Of a stretch of 64,000 nucleotides of DNA, positions 8,366 through 16,876 are shown in pieces; position 1 is the first letter of the stretch, and each line of letters begins with the position of its first letter. The translations under genes were made by a program, and so were the position numbers. The DNA lies in the NCBI GenBank assembly GCA_900771995.1, contig CAAGQC010000087.1, positions 1 to 64,000 of the forward strand, in the 5' to 3' direction. The notes under the pieces were generated by a model, which had not been told where the DNA came from, did no database searches, and saw only the letters and a program-made list of their open reading frames with translations. Source of the stretch: Lachnospiraceae bacterium (lineage in GTDB: Bacteria > Bacillota > Clostridia > Lachnospirales > Lachnospiraceae).

Positions 8366-9335
8366 TATCTATTACCTTTACTGCGCGAGGTTCCTCCCAG
8401 CCGATCCGCACCTTCTGTCCCGGCTGCAGATCATTGTCGATTCCATAGCGGCTGGCGGTCAGCGTCTGCCCGTCCGACAGGCGGAACAAAATACGCAGCT
8501 GCCCTCCGGCAAAGCTTTTTTCCACCACGACAGCCTCCTGTGTGCAGACTGCCTCCCCGTTCATCAGAATATTTTCCGAACGGATGGCATATGTCTCTCC
8601 TCCCATTCGGAGGATATTGGCATTCCCCACAAAATCCGCCACATAGCTGGTCTTCGGCTGATAATACACCTCGTTGGGAGTCCCCAGCTGTTCCAGCACA
8701 CCCTCGTGCATGACACCGATACGGTCGGACATATTGATAGCCTCTTCCTGATCGTGGGTGATATAGATAAAAGTGATCCCCAACCGCTTCTGCAGCCGTT
8801 TCAGTTCCAGCTGCATCTGCCTGCGCAGCTTCAGATCCAGTGCCCCCAGCGGTTCATCCAAAAGTAACACCTTCGGCTCGTTGATCACCGCTCTGGCAAT
8901 GGCAATACGCTGCTTCTGCCCGCCGGAGAGCTGATCCGGCGTCCGTTTTCCGTATTCTTCCAGCTGCACCAGACGAAGGGCCTGCTCCACCCTTGTCGCG
9001 ATCTCTGCCTTCGGAACCTTGCGGATCTTCAATCCATATCCTACGTTATCCGACACATTCATATGCGGAAACAGGGCATAATTCTGGAACACCGTGTTGA
9101 CATCCCGCTTGTTCGGCTCAAGGTTCGTAATGTCCTGTCCCTCCAGGATCGTCTGTCCGGCATCCGGCAGTTCCAGCCCCGCAATAATGCGTAACGTCGT
9201 GGTCTTTCCGCAGCCGGAAGCGCCTAACAGGGTGATAAATTCTCCCTGTGCCACCTCCAGATCGATGCCCTTTAATACCTCTGTATTATCAAAAGATTTC
9301 CGGATCTGCCGCAGTTGTAAAATGCTCTCGCCCAT
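8340..9335 (-). CDS. potA: spermidine/putrescine ABC transporter ATPase PotA
   Basis: ATPase that powers polyamine import. The 331-residue protein has Walker A GASGCGKTT (K44), signature LSGGQKQR near residue 135, Walker B VLLLDEPLGALD and the switch histidine in ITHDQEEA. A C-terminal TOBE-type domain follows, with KVRIGWEEPRAVKV near the end. It is the first gene of the operon, preceded by AGGAAGGAG and by its own promoter. Confidence 0.94.
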   Translation of the reverse strand: MGESILQLRQIRKSFDNTEVLKGIDLEVAQGEFITLLGASGCGKTTTLRIIAGLELPDAGQTILEGQDITNLEPNKRDVNTVFQNYALFPHMNVSDNVGYGLKIRKVPKAEIATRVEQALRLVQLEEYGKRTPDQLSGGQKQRIAIARAVINEPKVLLLDEPLGALDLKLRRQMQLELKRLQKRLGITFIYITHDQEEAINMSDRIGVMHEGVLEQLGTPNEVYYQPKTSYVADFVGNANILRMGGETYAIRSENILMNGEAVCTQEAVVVEKSFAGGQLRILFRLSDGQTLTASRYGIDNDLQPGQKVRIGWEEPRAVKVIDNDKDENDK

Positions 9336-9378
9336 GCACCGGCTCCTTCCTCATTTTCGTATATCATTTTTGATACAG

Positions 9379-9407
9379 ATTCTACCGTATTTTTTAATCT
9401 CAGTCAA
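9379..9407 (-). promoter_or_regulatory. sigma-A promoter of potABCD
   Basis: TTGACT (9402-9407) and TAGAAT (9379-9384) are separated by 17 bases on the minus strand, about 45 bases upstream of the potA start. No polyamine-specific operator was recognised. Confidence 0.7.
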
Positions 9408-9468
9408 TCCTTTATCCCAGGCAATAGAAACAGGCTGCCGGCTTCAGAGCTTCCAGAATATCAGACAT

Positions 9469-9511
9469 AAAAAAAATGCCAAGCCACAGATTTTCATCAT
9501 GGGCCCAGCAT
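9469..9511 (-). terminator. terminator of the GH112/GH136 operon
   Basis: Minus-strand arms ATGCTGGGCC and GGCTTGGCAT pair over 10 bp (with G-U pairs) and are followed by a run of eight T. It begins 7 bases past the stop of the GH136-like gene and separates that operon from potABCD. Confidence 0.75.
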
Positions 9512-9517
9512 CATATT

Positions 9518-10807
9518 TTACAGCTCAACAATCCGGTCATTCACCTGTGTAAAGCTGCCTCCGTCCATATTTTTACGTACAAAAGGAACACCCTCTCGCA
9601 CATAGTATACATTATCCTGAAGCAGGGCATCCGGATTCTCTGACGGGCTGATCGTACCACCGAGATCATCATAGCTGATATTATTGCGGAAGGTATTATG
9701 GATCGACTCCTGCAGACAGAACATCACACAGCCGCCCTCATTCTGCCTGCTGTAATTAGATTCATACACTGTTCCGTCCCCGGAATCCGCATCATATGCC
9801 ATGCCGTCCTGATTGAGTCTGGTGTCTGCGGCTTCATTATAGCGGAACAGGGCATCCTTGCATTTCCAGGGCCAGATTGCGGCTGCCACTTTTCCCATCC
9901 GGTCGCCCGGCTCGCAATAGATCCGGTCATTGATCTCGCATGCCACAGAGTCTGCCATATTATGCTCCACCAGAGGACGCAGGGCATACATCGGCGTGAT
10001 CCCATCCCCGCCGGCCTCTTTTACATAATTATTCCGTATCTGCATATTTTCATGCCCATAGTTCAGAAAAAACCCTTCATCGAGTTCTGCTCCCCGGAAC
10101 TTATCATGGGCATAGGTATAGCCTGCTGCAATTCCCCAGCGGCTGACCCGGTGCACGAAGCATCCTTCTATAATGATATCCCGATACCGTGCCACACCCG
10201 TCAGCTCCTCGCATTCCGGACAGAGCGCTGTCATATAGATCCCACCGTTGTTCATGTGCTTATCGTAGACATTCCCATGGACATCATGGATCCACAGATT
10301 CCTAAGTGTGATGCCGCTCCGCACCCCTTTGTCCTTAGCCACCACAGCCACACCGGTACGGTTCATTTTCTCTCCCAGGCTATAACGCTCTCCCGGAATC
10401 CTGCTGCCTTCATTCGTGATCTCCAGATCCTCGACCACAATATGCTCTGCATCGTACAAAAGCACTGCAGAAGATACATAGCCATGATACACATGCGTAG
10501 GTGAATCCAGCGGGGTTCCATAATCCTGATACCAGATCCCCTGTCCGCAGGCATCGATCCGCGGCGGTGCATCTGCTGTGCCGTATGCTCCGATCACAAT
10601 CGGTGCCTCTTTCGAACCGCTGTCTGTCACATGCAGATATTGTCCGCAAAATACGCTGCCCCGCTCCAGCAGGATACGGTCGCCCGGCTGCAGGCTTCTC
10701 CGATTGACGGCAGACAGACTGGCAAACGCCGTACTGCATGTCCGTCCGTCATTTTCATCACTGCCCGTTCTCTGACTCACATAATACGTCGCAGATAAGC
10801 TTGTCAT
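9518..10807 (-). CDS. GH136-like lacto-N-biosidase, catalytic beta-helix subunit
   Basis: A 429-residue right-handed parallel beta-helix protein: repeats such as HIVVEDLEITN, SGITLRNLWIHDVHGNV, RDIIIEGCFVHRV and NMQIRNNYVKEAGGDGI stack through the middle. No signal peptide is seen, so it is probably cytoplasmic. Its place after a GH112 phosphorylase and sugar importer, its size, and two aspartates seven residues apart (D334 and D341, in LNQDGMAYDADSGDG) fit GH136 lacto-N-biosidases, whose catalytic aspartates I recall as seven apart. Such enzymes release lacto-N-biose from lacto-N-tetraose. The start at 10807 is chosen for the GGGAGG site before it; it overlaps the preceding gene by 50 bases. 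A pectate-lyase-like function is the alternative. Confidence 0.72.
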   Translation of the reverse strand: MTSLSATYYVSQRTGSDENDGRTCSTAFASLSAVNRRSLQPGDRILLERGSVFCGQYLHVTDSGSKEAPIVIGAYGTADAPPRIDACGQGIWYQDYGTPLDSPTHVYHGYVSSAVLLYDAEHIVVEDLEITNEGSRIPGERYSLGEKMNRTGVAVVAKDKGVRSGITLRNLWIHDVHGNVYDKHMNNGGIYMTALCPECEELTGVARYRDIIIEGCFVHRVSRWGIAAGYTYAHDKFRGAELDEGFFLNYGHENMQIRNNYVKEAGGDGITPMYALRPLVEHNMADSVACEINDRIYCEPGDRMGKVAAAIWPWKCKDALFRYNEAADTRLNQDGMAYDADSGDGTVYESNYSRQNEGGCVMFCLQESIHNTFRNNISYDDLGGTISPSENPDALLQDNVYYVREGVPFVRKNMDGGSFTQVNDRIVEL

Positions 10808-11231
10808 ATGCATCCTCCCGTAACCGTTTCTCAATGATCTGTGACACCTCCTCATAGGTAAAATAATCCCCATGATAGCGTCCGAACAGATCTCTGTTCT
10901 GTTCGTAAAAAGCCCGCTTCTCCCGCTCTGTAAAATCCGGGCAATAGCCGCCTTCCCGGACCTTCTCACACGGCTGTACAAAATCCAGCTTCAGGCGGGT
11001 CAGCTCATATTGAAGATACGCCGGTGCGGAAAAATAATGCGGTCCGTAGAACCGCTGTCCTTCCTGTTCCATTCTCCGCAACTCTTCGTTGTGCTTCTGT
11101 CGTCGGGCCTTTAGTCCCTCCATGGAGGGATCCTCGATCAGGCCCATTCTGTGCGCCAAAAGGAAGGCTCCCTGAGCCTTCCTGATATGCGCCTGTGTCA
11201 TAGTTTCCTGTTTTGGCATTTTCTGTTGCAT
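10758..11231 (-). CDS. putative GH136 accessory (chaperone/lid) subunit
   Basis: A 157-residue, mainly helical, charged protein without signal or membrane segment (AHRMGLIEDPSMEGLKARRQ, RRMEQEGQRFYGPHYFS, YLQYELTRLKLDFVQ). I do not recognise a catalytic motif. Its ATG at 11231 shares a base with the stop of the upstream permease (TAATG) and its end overlaps the beta-helix gene by 50 bases, so the two are probably made in a fixed ratio. From memory, some Clostridiales GH136 enzymes consist of a helical subunit I plus a beta-helix subunit II encoded by adjacent genes, which is the basis for this call. The pattern also faintly recalls SurA-like chaperone N-termini. Confidence 0.55.
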   Translation of the reverse strand: MQQKMPKQETMTQAHIRKAQGAFLLAHRMGLIEDPSMEGLKARRQKHNEELRRMEQEGQRFYGPHYFSAPAYLQYELTRLKLDFVQPCEKVREGGYCPDFTEREKRAFYEQNRDLFGRYHGDYFTYEEVSQIIEKRLREDAYDKLICDVLCESENGQ

Positions 11232-12037
11232 TATTTCACTGCTCCCGTAATTCCATTTGCAAAGCTCTTCTGTAAACACAGGAAGATGATCGCCGTAGGA
11301 AGTGTACAGATCAATACTCCCAGCATCAGCATACCATAATCCACACTGTATCCACTCTTCAGATTGGCTACTAACATCGGCATGGTGATCGCCTTGCTGT
11401 CCTGTAAAATGATCGTCGGCCACAGATAATTGTTCCACGCATTCATAAATGTAACCGTCATCGCCGCTCCATAGGTAGATTTCATCACCGGAATGAACAT
11501 CCGGAAGAAAATCTGTATTTCGCTCAGACCTTCCAGCCTGGCAGCCTCGATAATATCATGAGGGAAAGAACGTGCCGCCTGTCTGAAAAGCATGATCATA
11601 AACGGAGTCGAGATGGATGGCAGTGCCAGTGCGATCCAGGTGTTTACCAGCTTCCAGGAGGTGAACATCTTGAACAGAGGGATCATGATCGCTACGAACG
11701 GAAGCATCATTGCCAGCAGCAGAATACTCATCAGAATATCCTTGCCCTTATCATGATAGATCTCAAATCCATAACCGGCAATGGAACAGATCAGCAGTGT
11801 CACAACCGTGATCACGATCGCATTACGGAAGGAATTAAACATTGCAAGTCCCAGATTCTGCATGTCAACCAGGGTTTTGAAGTTCTCGATCAGATAGGTA
11901 CCCGGGATCAGACGTCCTCTTACCACATCAATGCTCTGGTTGGTCGCACCGCACAGCATATAATACAGCGGGAATGCTGACAGAAAACTTGCTATCACTA
12001 AGATTGTGTAGGAAATTATTTGTTTGAATTTAGTCAC
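11231..12037 (-). CDS. carbohydrate ABC transporter permease (CUT1, MalG type)
   Basis: Permease with six expected membrane segments; the first is IISYTILVIASFLSAFPLYYM. The EAA loop reads EAARLEGLSEIQIFFRMFIPV. Two in-frame GTG codons lie near the start (12046 and 12037); the second has AAGGTGG at a usable distance and is preferred, giving 268 residues. It overlaps the companion permease by 8 bases and the next small gene by one base. Substrate is inferred to be a galacto-/lacto-N-biose-containing oligosaccharide from the GH112 and GH136-like neighbours. Confidence 0.9.
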   Translation of the reverse strand: MTKFKQIISYTILVIASFLSAFPLYYMLCGATNQSIDVVRGRLIPGTYLIENFKTLVDMQNLGLAMFNSFRNAIVITVVTLLICSIAGYGFEIYHDKGKDILMSILLLAMMLPFVAIMIPLFKMFTSWKLVNTWIALALPSISTPFMIMLFRQAARSFPHDIIEAARLEGLSEIQIFFRMFIPVMKSTYGAAMTVTFMNAWNNYLWPTIILQDSKAITMPMLVANLKSGYSVDYGMLMLGVLICTLPTAIIFLCLQKSFANGITGAVK

Positions 12038-12908
12038 GTTTGTCACCCACCTTCATCTGAATTGCAGACAGAACCGCTACCATCACAAGTATGCATACAG
12101 ACAACGCTGCCGCATAATTAAATTTCGGTGTCTCCACAAAGGAGATATTATAGATGTAATGCGCCAATGTCATTGTAGATTTTCCGGGGCCGCCTGCTGT
12201 CAGGTTCATGGACTCATCGAACAGCTGCAGTGTTCCCGAAGTAGACATGATCGCCGTCATCAGAATAGTCGGCTTTAACAACGGTATCGTGATCTTCATA
12301 AACTGCTTGAACGGTGTCGCTCCGTCGATGTAGCTTGCCTCATATACAGAATAATCGATATTCTGTAATCCTGCCAGATAGAATACCATATTATATCCGG
12401 TCCATCTCCAGATCAATGCGATCACGATGACCCATCGCGCCGGCCATGTACTCTGGAACCAGTCCACAGAAGACAGTCCGATGGCCATCAGCACTCTGTT
12501 GACCACTCCATCCGGAGCAAACAATGACTTAAATATCATGGAATAAGATACCAGTGACGTTGCACACGGAAGGAAGATCAAAGTGCGGAAAATACCTTTC
12601 CCTTTTATCTTAGGATTATTCAGCAGCTGTGCCAGCATCAGTGCGAGCACAAGCATGATCGGTACCTGAATCACAAAATAAAAGAAGGTATTGAACAAGC
12701 ATTGCTGGAATGTTTTATCCTTGAAGATCCTGGCATAATTCGCCACACCATTAAAGACTCCCCCTGTCTTCCGGAAGGAAAGCAGGATGGCCTGTGACAT
12801 CGGATAGAAACAAAATACAAATATTAAAATCGATGCCGGAAGCAGGAATGCCCATCCGGTCAGATTATGCTTTTTTTCCAAACTTAATTTTGCTTTCTTC
12901 TTTTCCAT
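12030..12908 (-). CDS. carbohydrate ABC transporter permease (CUT1, UgpA/MalF type)
   Basis: A 292-residue permease with a basic N-terminus (MEKKKAKLSLEKK), membrane segments from about residue 18 (WAFLLPASILIFVFCFYP), and EAA loop EASYIDGATPFKQFMKITIPL. It pairs with the downstream permease and the upstream binding protein. No ATPase gene is in the operon; CUT1 importers often share an MsmX-type ATPase encoded elsewhere, which is likely here (inference). Confidence 0.9.
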   Translation of the reverse strand: MEKKKAKLSLEKKHNLTGWAFLLPASILIFVFCFYPMSQAILLSFRKTGGVFNGVANYARIFKDKTFQQCLFNTFFYFVIQVPIMLVLALMLAQLLNNPKIKGKGIFRTLIFLPCATSLVSYSMIFKSLFAPDGVVNRVLMAIGLSSVDWFQSTWPARWVIVIALIWRWTGYNMVFYLAGLQNIDYSVYEASYIDGATPFKQFMKITIPLLKPTILMTAIMSTSGTLQLFDESMNLTAGGPGKSTMTLAHYIYNISFVETPKFNYAAALSVCILVMVAVLSAIQMKVGDKRD

Positions 12909-12981
12909 GTTTCTCTCCTACAACAGTACCGGGAACGCACTGCTGCACCCCCGGTACTATCCGGTTTTCATACTCTGGTGA

Positions 12982-14337
12982 TTATTCGGCAATATTAAAC
13001 TCTACGGTATCCTGCGCATTCATGATCTCTGTATCGATATCAGCGTTCTTCTGTACAACGTTGGTGATCGCATCTGTCAGTGCGCTTCTGATATCAGAGT
13101 AGTATGCACCGTAGTCAATTCCGGGAACATGTCCGGCGAACTCTACGATATCCTTGTACACTGCCTGACCACCGTAGAACTCATTGCCCTCATTATAGGT
13201 CTCAGACTGTGCTGCGGGCAGGTAACTTGCGATTGCTCCTGCATTTACCAGCAGATCATCGTATAAATCTACATCTGCACCAAAGGTAGCGTTCAGGAAA
13301 TCAAATGCCAGCTCGGTATTTTTGCAGTTAGAAGATACTGCCCAGCTTGCACCACCGCAGTTAGCGTAGTTGGTTGCGCCTTCGACATCATCTAACTTAG
13401 GCATGTTTACGATTGCCCATTTGCCTGCCTGATCCTCTGCTGCCTGAATAGAGGACATGATCCAACAGCCCTGGATAACGCCTGCTGCAGTACCCTTGTT
13501 CATGGAAGCGATATACTGATCCCAGTCGGTATAATCAGCCATGATTCCTTCATCGATCAGCTGCTTATAGGTCTCGATCGCTTTCTTCAGTGCTGCGTTG
13601 TCAACCAGTGTCACCTCTCCATCCACCATGGGAGAAGCGCCTGCAGACTGTAACATTTCGATCACGATCTCAGAACCGCCGGAGCAGGTCAGCATGGGAA
13701 CATCATTTGCAGCCATTACCTTCTTAGACAGCTCCATGAACTCAGACCATGTGGTATCCTTGAAATCTTCTACCTTAAGGCCTGCTGCTTCTACCATATC
13801 GGAACGGATCGCCATGATGGTAGCGCCATTATCAAAAGGAATACCATAATGTGTGCCACCTACTGTAGAGTCAGCCAGCTTACCCATAGAGAACTGGGAG
13901 AAATCAATTCCGCAGTCATCCAGTGCTGTGAAGATTCCGGGATAATTGGTTGCATTTTTGTGGAAGGAATAATCCTGCATCAGGAAGATATCAGGTAAAG
14001 TGCTGTAATCACCTGCTTCAGCCGCTGTGATCAGAGCAGTCTCGATATCGCTATATACCTTCTCCTGAATGTCTAACTTGAAGTTAGGATGATCCACCTG
14101 ATATGCCTTCTCTGCCTGCTTCATTGCATAGACATTGAAGTTAGGATCCCAGCACCATACGGTCAGTGTCTCGTCTTCTGCGGAAGCAGTCGTTTCTGCT
14201 GCTGTCTCTGTTTCCTTGGATGTCTCGCTGGGTGCTGCGCTCTGCGCATCATTGCCGGCAGGCTTGCTGCCACAGCCGGTCAGCATGGACACGGTCATTG
14301 CCGCTGCTAAAAGCACGCTTAATACTTTCTTTTTCAT
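12982..14337 (-). CDS. extracellular solute-binding lipoprotein of the sugar importer
   Basis: A 451-residue family 1 solute-binding protein. Lipobox MLTGC gives lipidated C22, followed by a Ser/Thr/Glu-rich linker (about residues 25-52) and then LTVWCWDPNFNVYAMKQAEKAYQ, the usual start of sugar-binding lobes. It would capture the oligosaccharide for the two permeases encoded next. It is preceded by AAGGAGG and lies 70 bases after the GH112 gene. Binding of lacto-N-biose or galacto-N-biose type glycans is inferred from context only. Confidence 0.9.
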   Translation of the reverse strand: MKKKVLSVLLAAAMTVSMLTGCGSKPAGNDAQSAAPSETSKETETAAETTASAEDETLTVWCWDPNFNVYAMKQAEKAYQVDHPNFKLDIQEKVYSDIETALITAAEAGDYSTLPDIFLMQDYSFHKNATNYPGIFTALDDCGIDFSQFSMGKLADSTVGGTHYGIPFDNGATIMAIRSDMVEAAGLKVEDFKDTTWSEFMELSKKVMAANDVPMLTCSGGSEIVIEMLQSAGASPMVDGEVTLVDNAALKKAIETYKQLIDEGIMADYTDWDQYIASMNKGTAAGVIQGCWIMSSIQAAEDQAGKWAIVNMPKLDDVEGATNYANCGGASWAVSSNCKNTELAFDFLNATFGADVDLYDDLLVNAGAIASYLPAAQSETYNEGNEFYGGQAVYKDIVEFAGHVPGIDYGAYYSDIRSALTDAITNVVQKNADIDTEIMNAQDTVEFNIAE

Positions 14338-14407
14338 CTTAAATAACCTCCTTATACTTGTAAAGTACTACCTTATAAAATATGAAACGCTTTTTGCTTT
14401 CCATAAG

Positions 14408-16567
14408 TTACCTGTCTTCCATATCGTCCACCCAACGCATTTCACCGGGCTTCAGATCCAGCACATACGCACATTTTCCTTTGATATACAGCTCTGTGTG
14501 CTGTGCCTGTGCAGAGTTGTTGATCACTGCGATCTTGCCTGTCTTCTGGAATACCGTTATTTCGGTATCCACATTCGTTACATAGTAACGCTTCATCTCC
14601 TGCTCCATGCCGGCTGCATAATAGATTGCCCGGAGCAGAAGCCTGCAGTTCTGGGGAGAATACGGAAGACCTGCAAAATATACGCTGTGTCCTCTGCCAT
14701 ATTCATTGACCACCAGCTGGCTGTATTCCCCATCCATCGCAAGAATCTGATAATGTCCGCCCTGTGCATAGACACGGCTGGTTCCCTCGCCGAAATCCAG
14801 GGCTCCATCAATATCCTCTAAGATAAAGTGATCGTCATTCATCTCATTGTATTTGTCCGTGCTGAGAGAGAAACACATCTCGCGGTCTACACCGAGCACA
14901 TCGGACAATTGGAAATATCTTCCCTGATGCTGATAAGCGGTAGGCTCACCCACACCGATGAAGCCACCTCCCTGATCCACAAAACGTCTGATATTGGTCA
15001 GGACCTTTTCGTCGATCCAGTTCTCCGCACCGCTGAATGCAGTGTACGCATCCCCGACATTAATGATGACCTTGATTTCCTCAGGAATACCGTTTTTGAC
15101 ATCCTCAAAGGAAATGAACTCGACCTCAAAAGGCATTCCGCTTAAGCATTCCAGTACTCCCTCTGCGGAATAGGTTTCCCGGTGCCAGATCGCATGATGT
15201 ACCTGATTGGACATCCATCTTCTCTGACTGCCCCAGCAGTTCAGGATCGCCACCTTGAAGGGTGCCACATAGGAAGCGGTCCCCTGCATATTTTCATGGA
15301 TCTCCCGGAATTGTGTCACCACATTCTGGATTTCCTCAATGAAACCTGGCCAATTACTTGCCAGCTTCAGATAACCGCCATATCCGATCCTGTCCAGAGG
15401 AGATCTGAGTAATGCACGTCTTGCTTTACGCCAGTTATCCCTTGCCTCTCCGATCGGGTCACCGCCCTCGCAGAACACATCCGGGAAAAAGTAAGGCAGC
15501 AGCCGTCCTTCGGTATAATCCACTCCCTTGATATCAGAGATCATGCGGAGTGTCACACCGCTTCCGACAGAACCTACCACTGCATCCAGTCCGATGCCTG
15601 CGAAATATTTACCGTAGGGCTCTGTTCCGATCCAATGATCTCCTAGGAACATCATCGCTTCCTTGCCATAAGAATGTACAATGTCTACCAGCTCCTTCGC
15701 CAGCGCACATACCTCGATCTGCTGGAACTCTATGAAATCCAGGAACTGTCTGCTGGGAACGCGGAACATGCTGTTGTGATATCCCTGATCCACAATGTAC
15801 TCCGGGCGGAATTTGTAACCTGCCCATTTTTCAAACTGTTCCAGAATATAGGGACTCACACTTGCGCTGTATCCGAACCACTCTACATATTTTTCCCGCT
15901 TCTTGTCATCGAAGGTCAGTGTGAACTGATGGAAAAATGTAGTGAAGCGAACCACGTCGATATGAGGATTGTCCTCACACCATTTTCTCAGCTTGTCTTT
16001 CACATACTGCCTGGTCTTGGGCTGTCTCACATCGTAAGTCAGCTGATGGGGTGTATCCTTCCAGTCATTCGTGATGAAATTGTACATGTGCACCGGATCC
16101 CAGATCAAAAATGCCAGGAAGCTTACCGTATACTCATGATAGGGGATCGTACGGATCTCCACTTCGCCGGATGCCTCATCAAATTCCCATGCATCCGTCG
16201 GCACTACCTCACCGGTCGTTCTGTCGATCACTTCCCACCAACGCTTCGGATTGTCCAGCGTATTGACCTTAAGCTGCTCCGTATGGAAGCCTTCCATCAG
16301 ACGAATGCGGAGTGTTTCCCCTCTGGCGGTGATGCGGTTGCTGATCAAGTATTCCTGCTGGATCTCCTCCGGATGCTTCATCGCCCACTCATTATCCTTT
16401 CTCGTGGTATAATAAGTCGCATATTTCTTCACCGGCTCTGACAAAAGTGCTTCCGGCATTTCGGTTCCGTCACAGTCTCTTAAAGCATCTGCGCCCAGAA
16501 GATTTTTTAACCGTATTGTTTCGTCAATGATGTCTGCATCTGTCGGCAGTGTCAGTCTTCCTGTCAT
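14408..16567 (-). CDS. GH112 1,3-beta-galactosyl-N-acetylhexosamine phosphorylase
   Basis: Phosphorolyses Gal-beta-1,3-GlcNAc/GalNAc to galactose 1-phosphate and the free N-acetylhexosamine in the cytoplasm. The 719-residue length matches GH112, and MTGRLTLPTDADIIDET, IWDPVHMYNFITNDW and LGDHWIGTEPYG are family landmarks. D310 in GDHWIGTEP is in the position I associate with the general-acid aspartate; V159 and N163 in the VHMYN segment look like the residues linked to N-acetylhexosamine recognition. This favours the lacto-/galacto-N-biose type over the galactosyl-rhamnose type (from memory, not aligned). It is the first gene of the operon, starting 10 bases after GGGGAGG. Confidence 0.88.
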   Translation of the reverse strand: MTGRLTLPTDADIIDETIRLKNLLGADALRDCDGTEMPEALLSEPVKKYATYYTTRKDNEWAMKHPEEIQQEYLISNRITARGETLRIRLMEGFHTEQLKVNTLDNPKRWWEVIDRTTGEVVPTDAWEFDEASGEVEIRTIPYHEYTVSFLAFLIWDPVHMYNFITNDWKDTPHQLTYDVRQPKTRQYVKDKLRKWCEDNPHIDVVRFTTFFHQFTLTFDDKKREKYVEWFGYSASVSPYILEQFEKWAGYKFRPEYIVDQGYHNSMFRVPSRQFLDFIEFQQIEVCALAKELVDIVHSYGKEAMMFLGDHWIGTEPYGKYFAGIGLDAVVGSVGSGVTLRMISDIKGVDYTEGRLLPYFFPDVFCEGGDPIGEARDNWRKARRALLRSPLDRIGYGGYLKLASNWPGFIEEIQNVVTQFREIHENMQGTASYVAPFKVAILNCWGSQRRWMSNQVHHAIWHRETYSAEGVLECLSGMPFEVEFISFEDVKNGIPEEIKVIINVGDAYTAFSGAENWIDEKVLTNIRRFVDQGGGFIGVGEPTAYQHQGRYFQLSDVLGVDREMCFSLSTDKYNEMNDDHFILEDIDGALDFGEGTSRVYAQGGHYQILAMDGEYSQLVVNEYGRGHSVYFAGLPYSPQNCRLLLRAIYYAAGMEQEMKRYYVTNVDTEITVFQKTGKIAVINNSAQAQHTELYIKGKCAYVLDLKPGEMRWVDDMEDR

Positions 16568-16618
16568 CGCATGGTTTCCTCCCCATCGCTTTTGTACTAT
16601 CTTGCAGTTGATGATTAA

Positions 16619-16647
16619 AGTATATCGGCTTCCGGACCTGATATCAA
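16619..16647 (-). promoter_or_regulatory. promoter of the GH112-ABC-GH136 operon
   Basis: TTGATA (16642-16647) and TATACT (16619-16624) are separated by 17 bases on the minus strand, about 50 bases upstream of the GH112 start. Confidence 0.65.
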
Positions 16648-16876
16648 TTTCTTTATTGCTTGTTTTATTATGTTTATTGCTATTTTGTTACTAAAATAGT
16701 GGATTTTTTAAAATGATTATGTATAATATGCTTATCACGATCGTACATATTTTTATTTTTTCGTCTTTTTTACGAATGTTTTTGTGAAATGTTGTTCTTT
16801 TTATATATTTAATATAAAAAATGCGATAGATTTGAAAAAGTGCACAATAAAAATAAGATAAAGAAGGTATCTATTT
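16648..16876. promoter_or_regulatory. divergent regulatory region between GH112 operon and AraC gene
   Basis: A strongly AT-rich 229-base stretch without coding potential. It holds an inverted repeat CTATTTT-GTTACT-AAAATAG at 16680-16699, a candidate site for the divergent AraC regulator. For the plus-strand gene a plausible promoter is TTGTGA with TATATT about 16 bases later near 16782-16810. The AraC ATG follows AAGAAGGTATC. The operator assignment is inference. Confidence 0.45.

Noticed and set aside
10808..10981. N-terminal extension of the GH136-like protein
   Set aside because: The extra 58 residues overlap the upstream gene, look unstructured, and the ATG at 10807 has a clear GGGAGG site.
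14408..16567. GH112 as a galactosyl-rhamnose phosphorylase acting on rhamnogalacturonan
   Set aside because: The neighbouring beta-helix protein could suggest pectin, but the VHMYN segment and the GH136-like two-gene arrangement fit lacto-/galacto-N-biose better. Not excluded.
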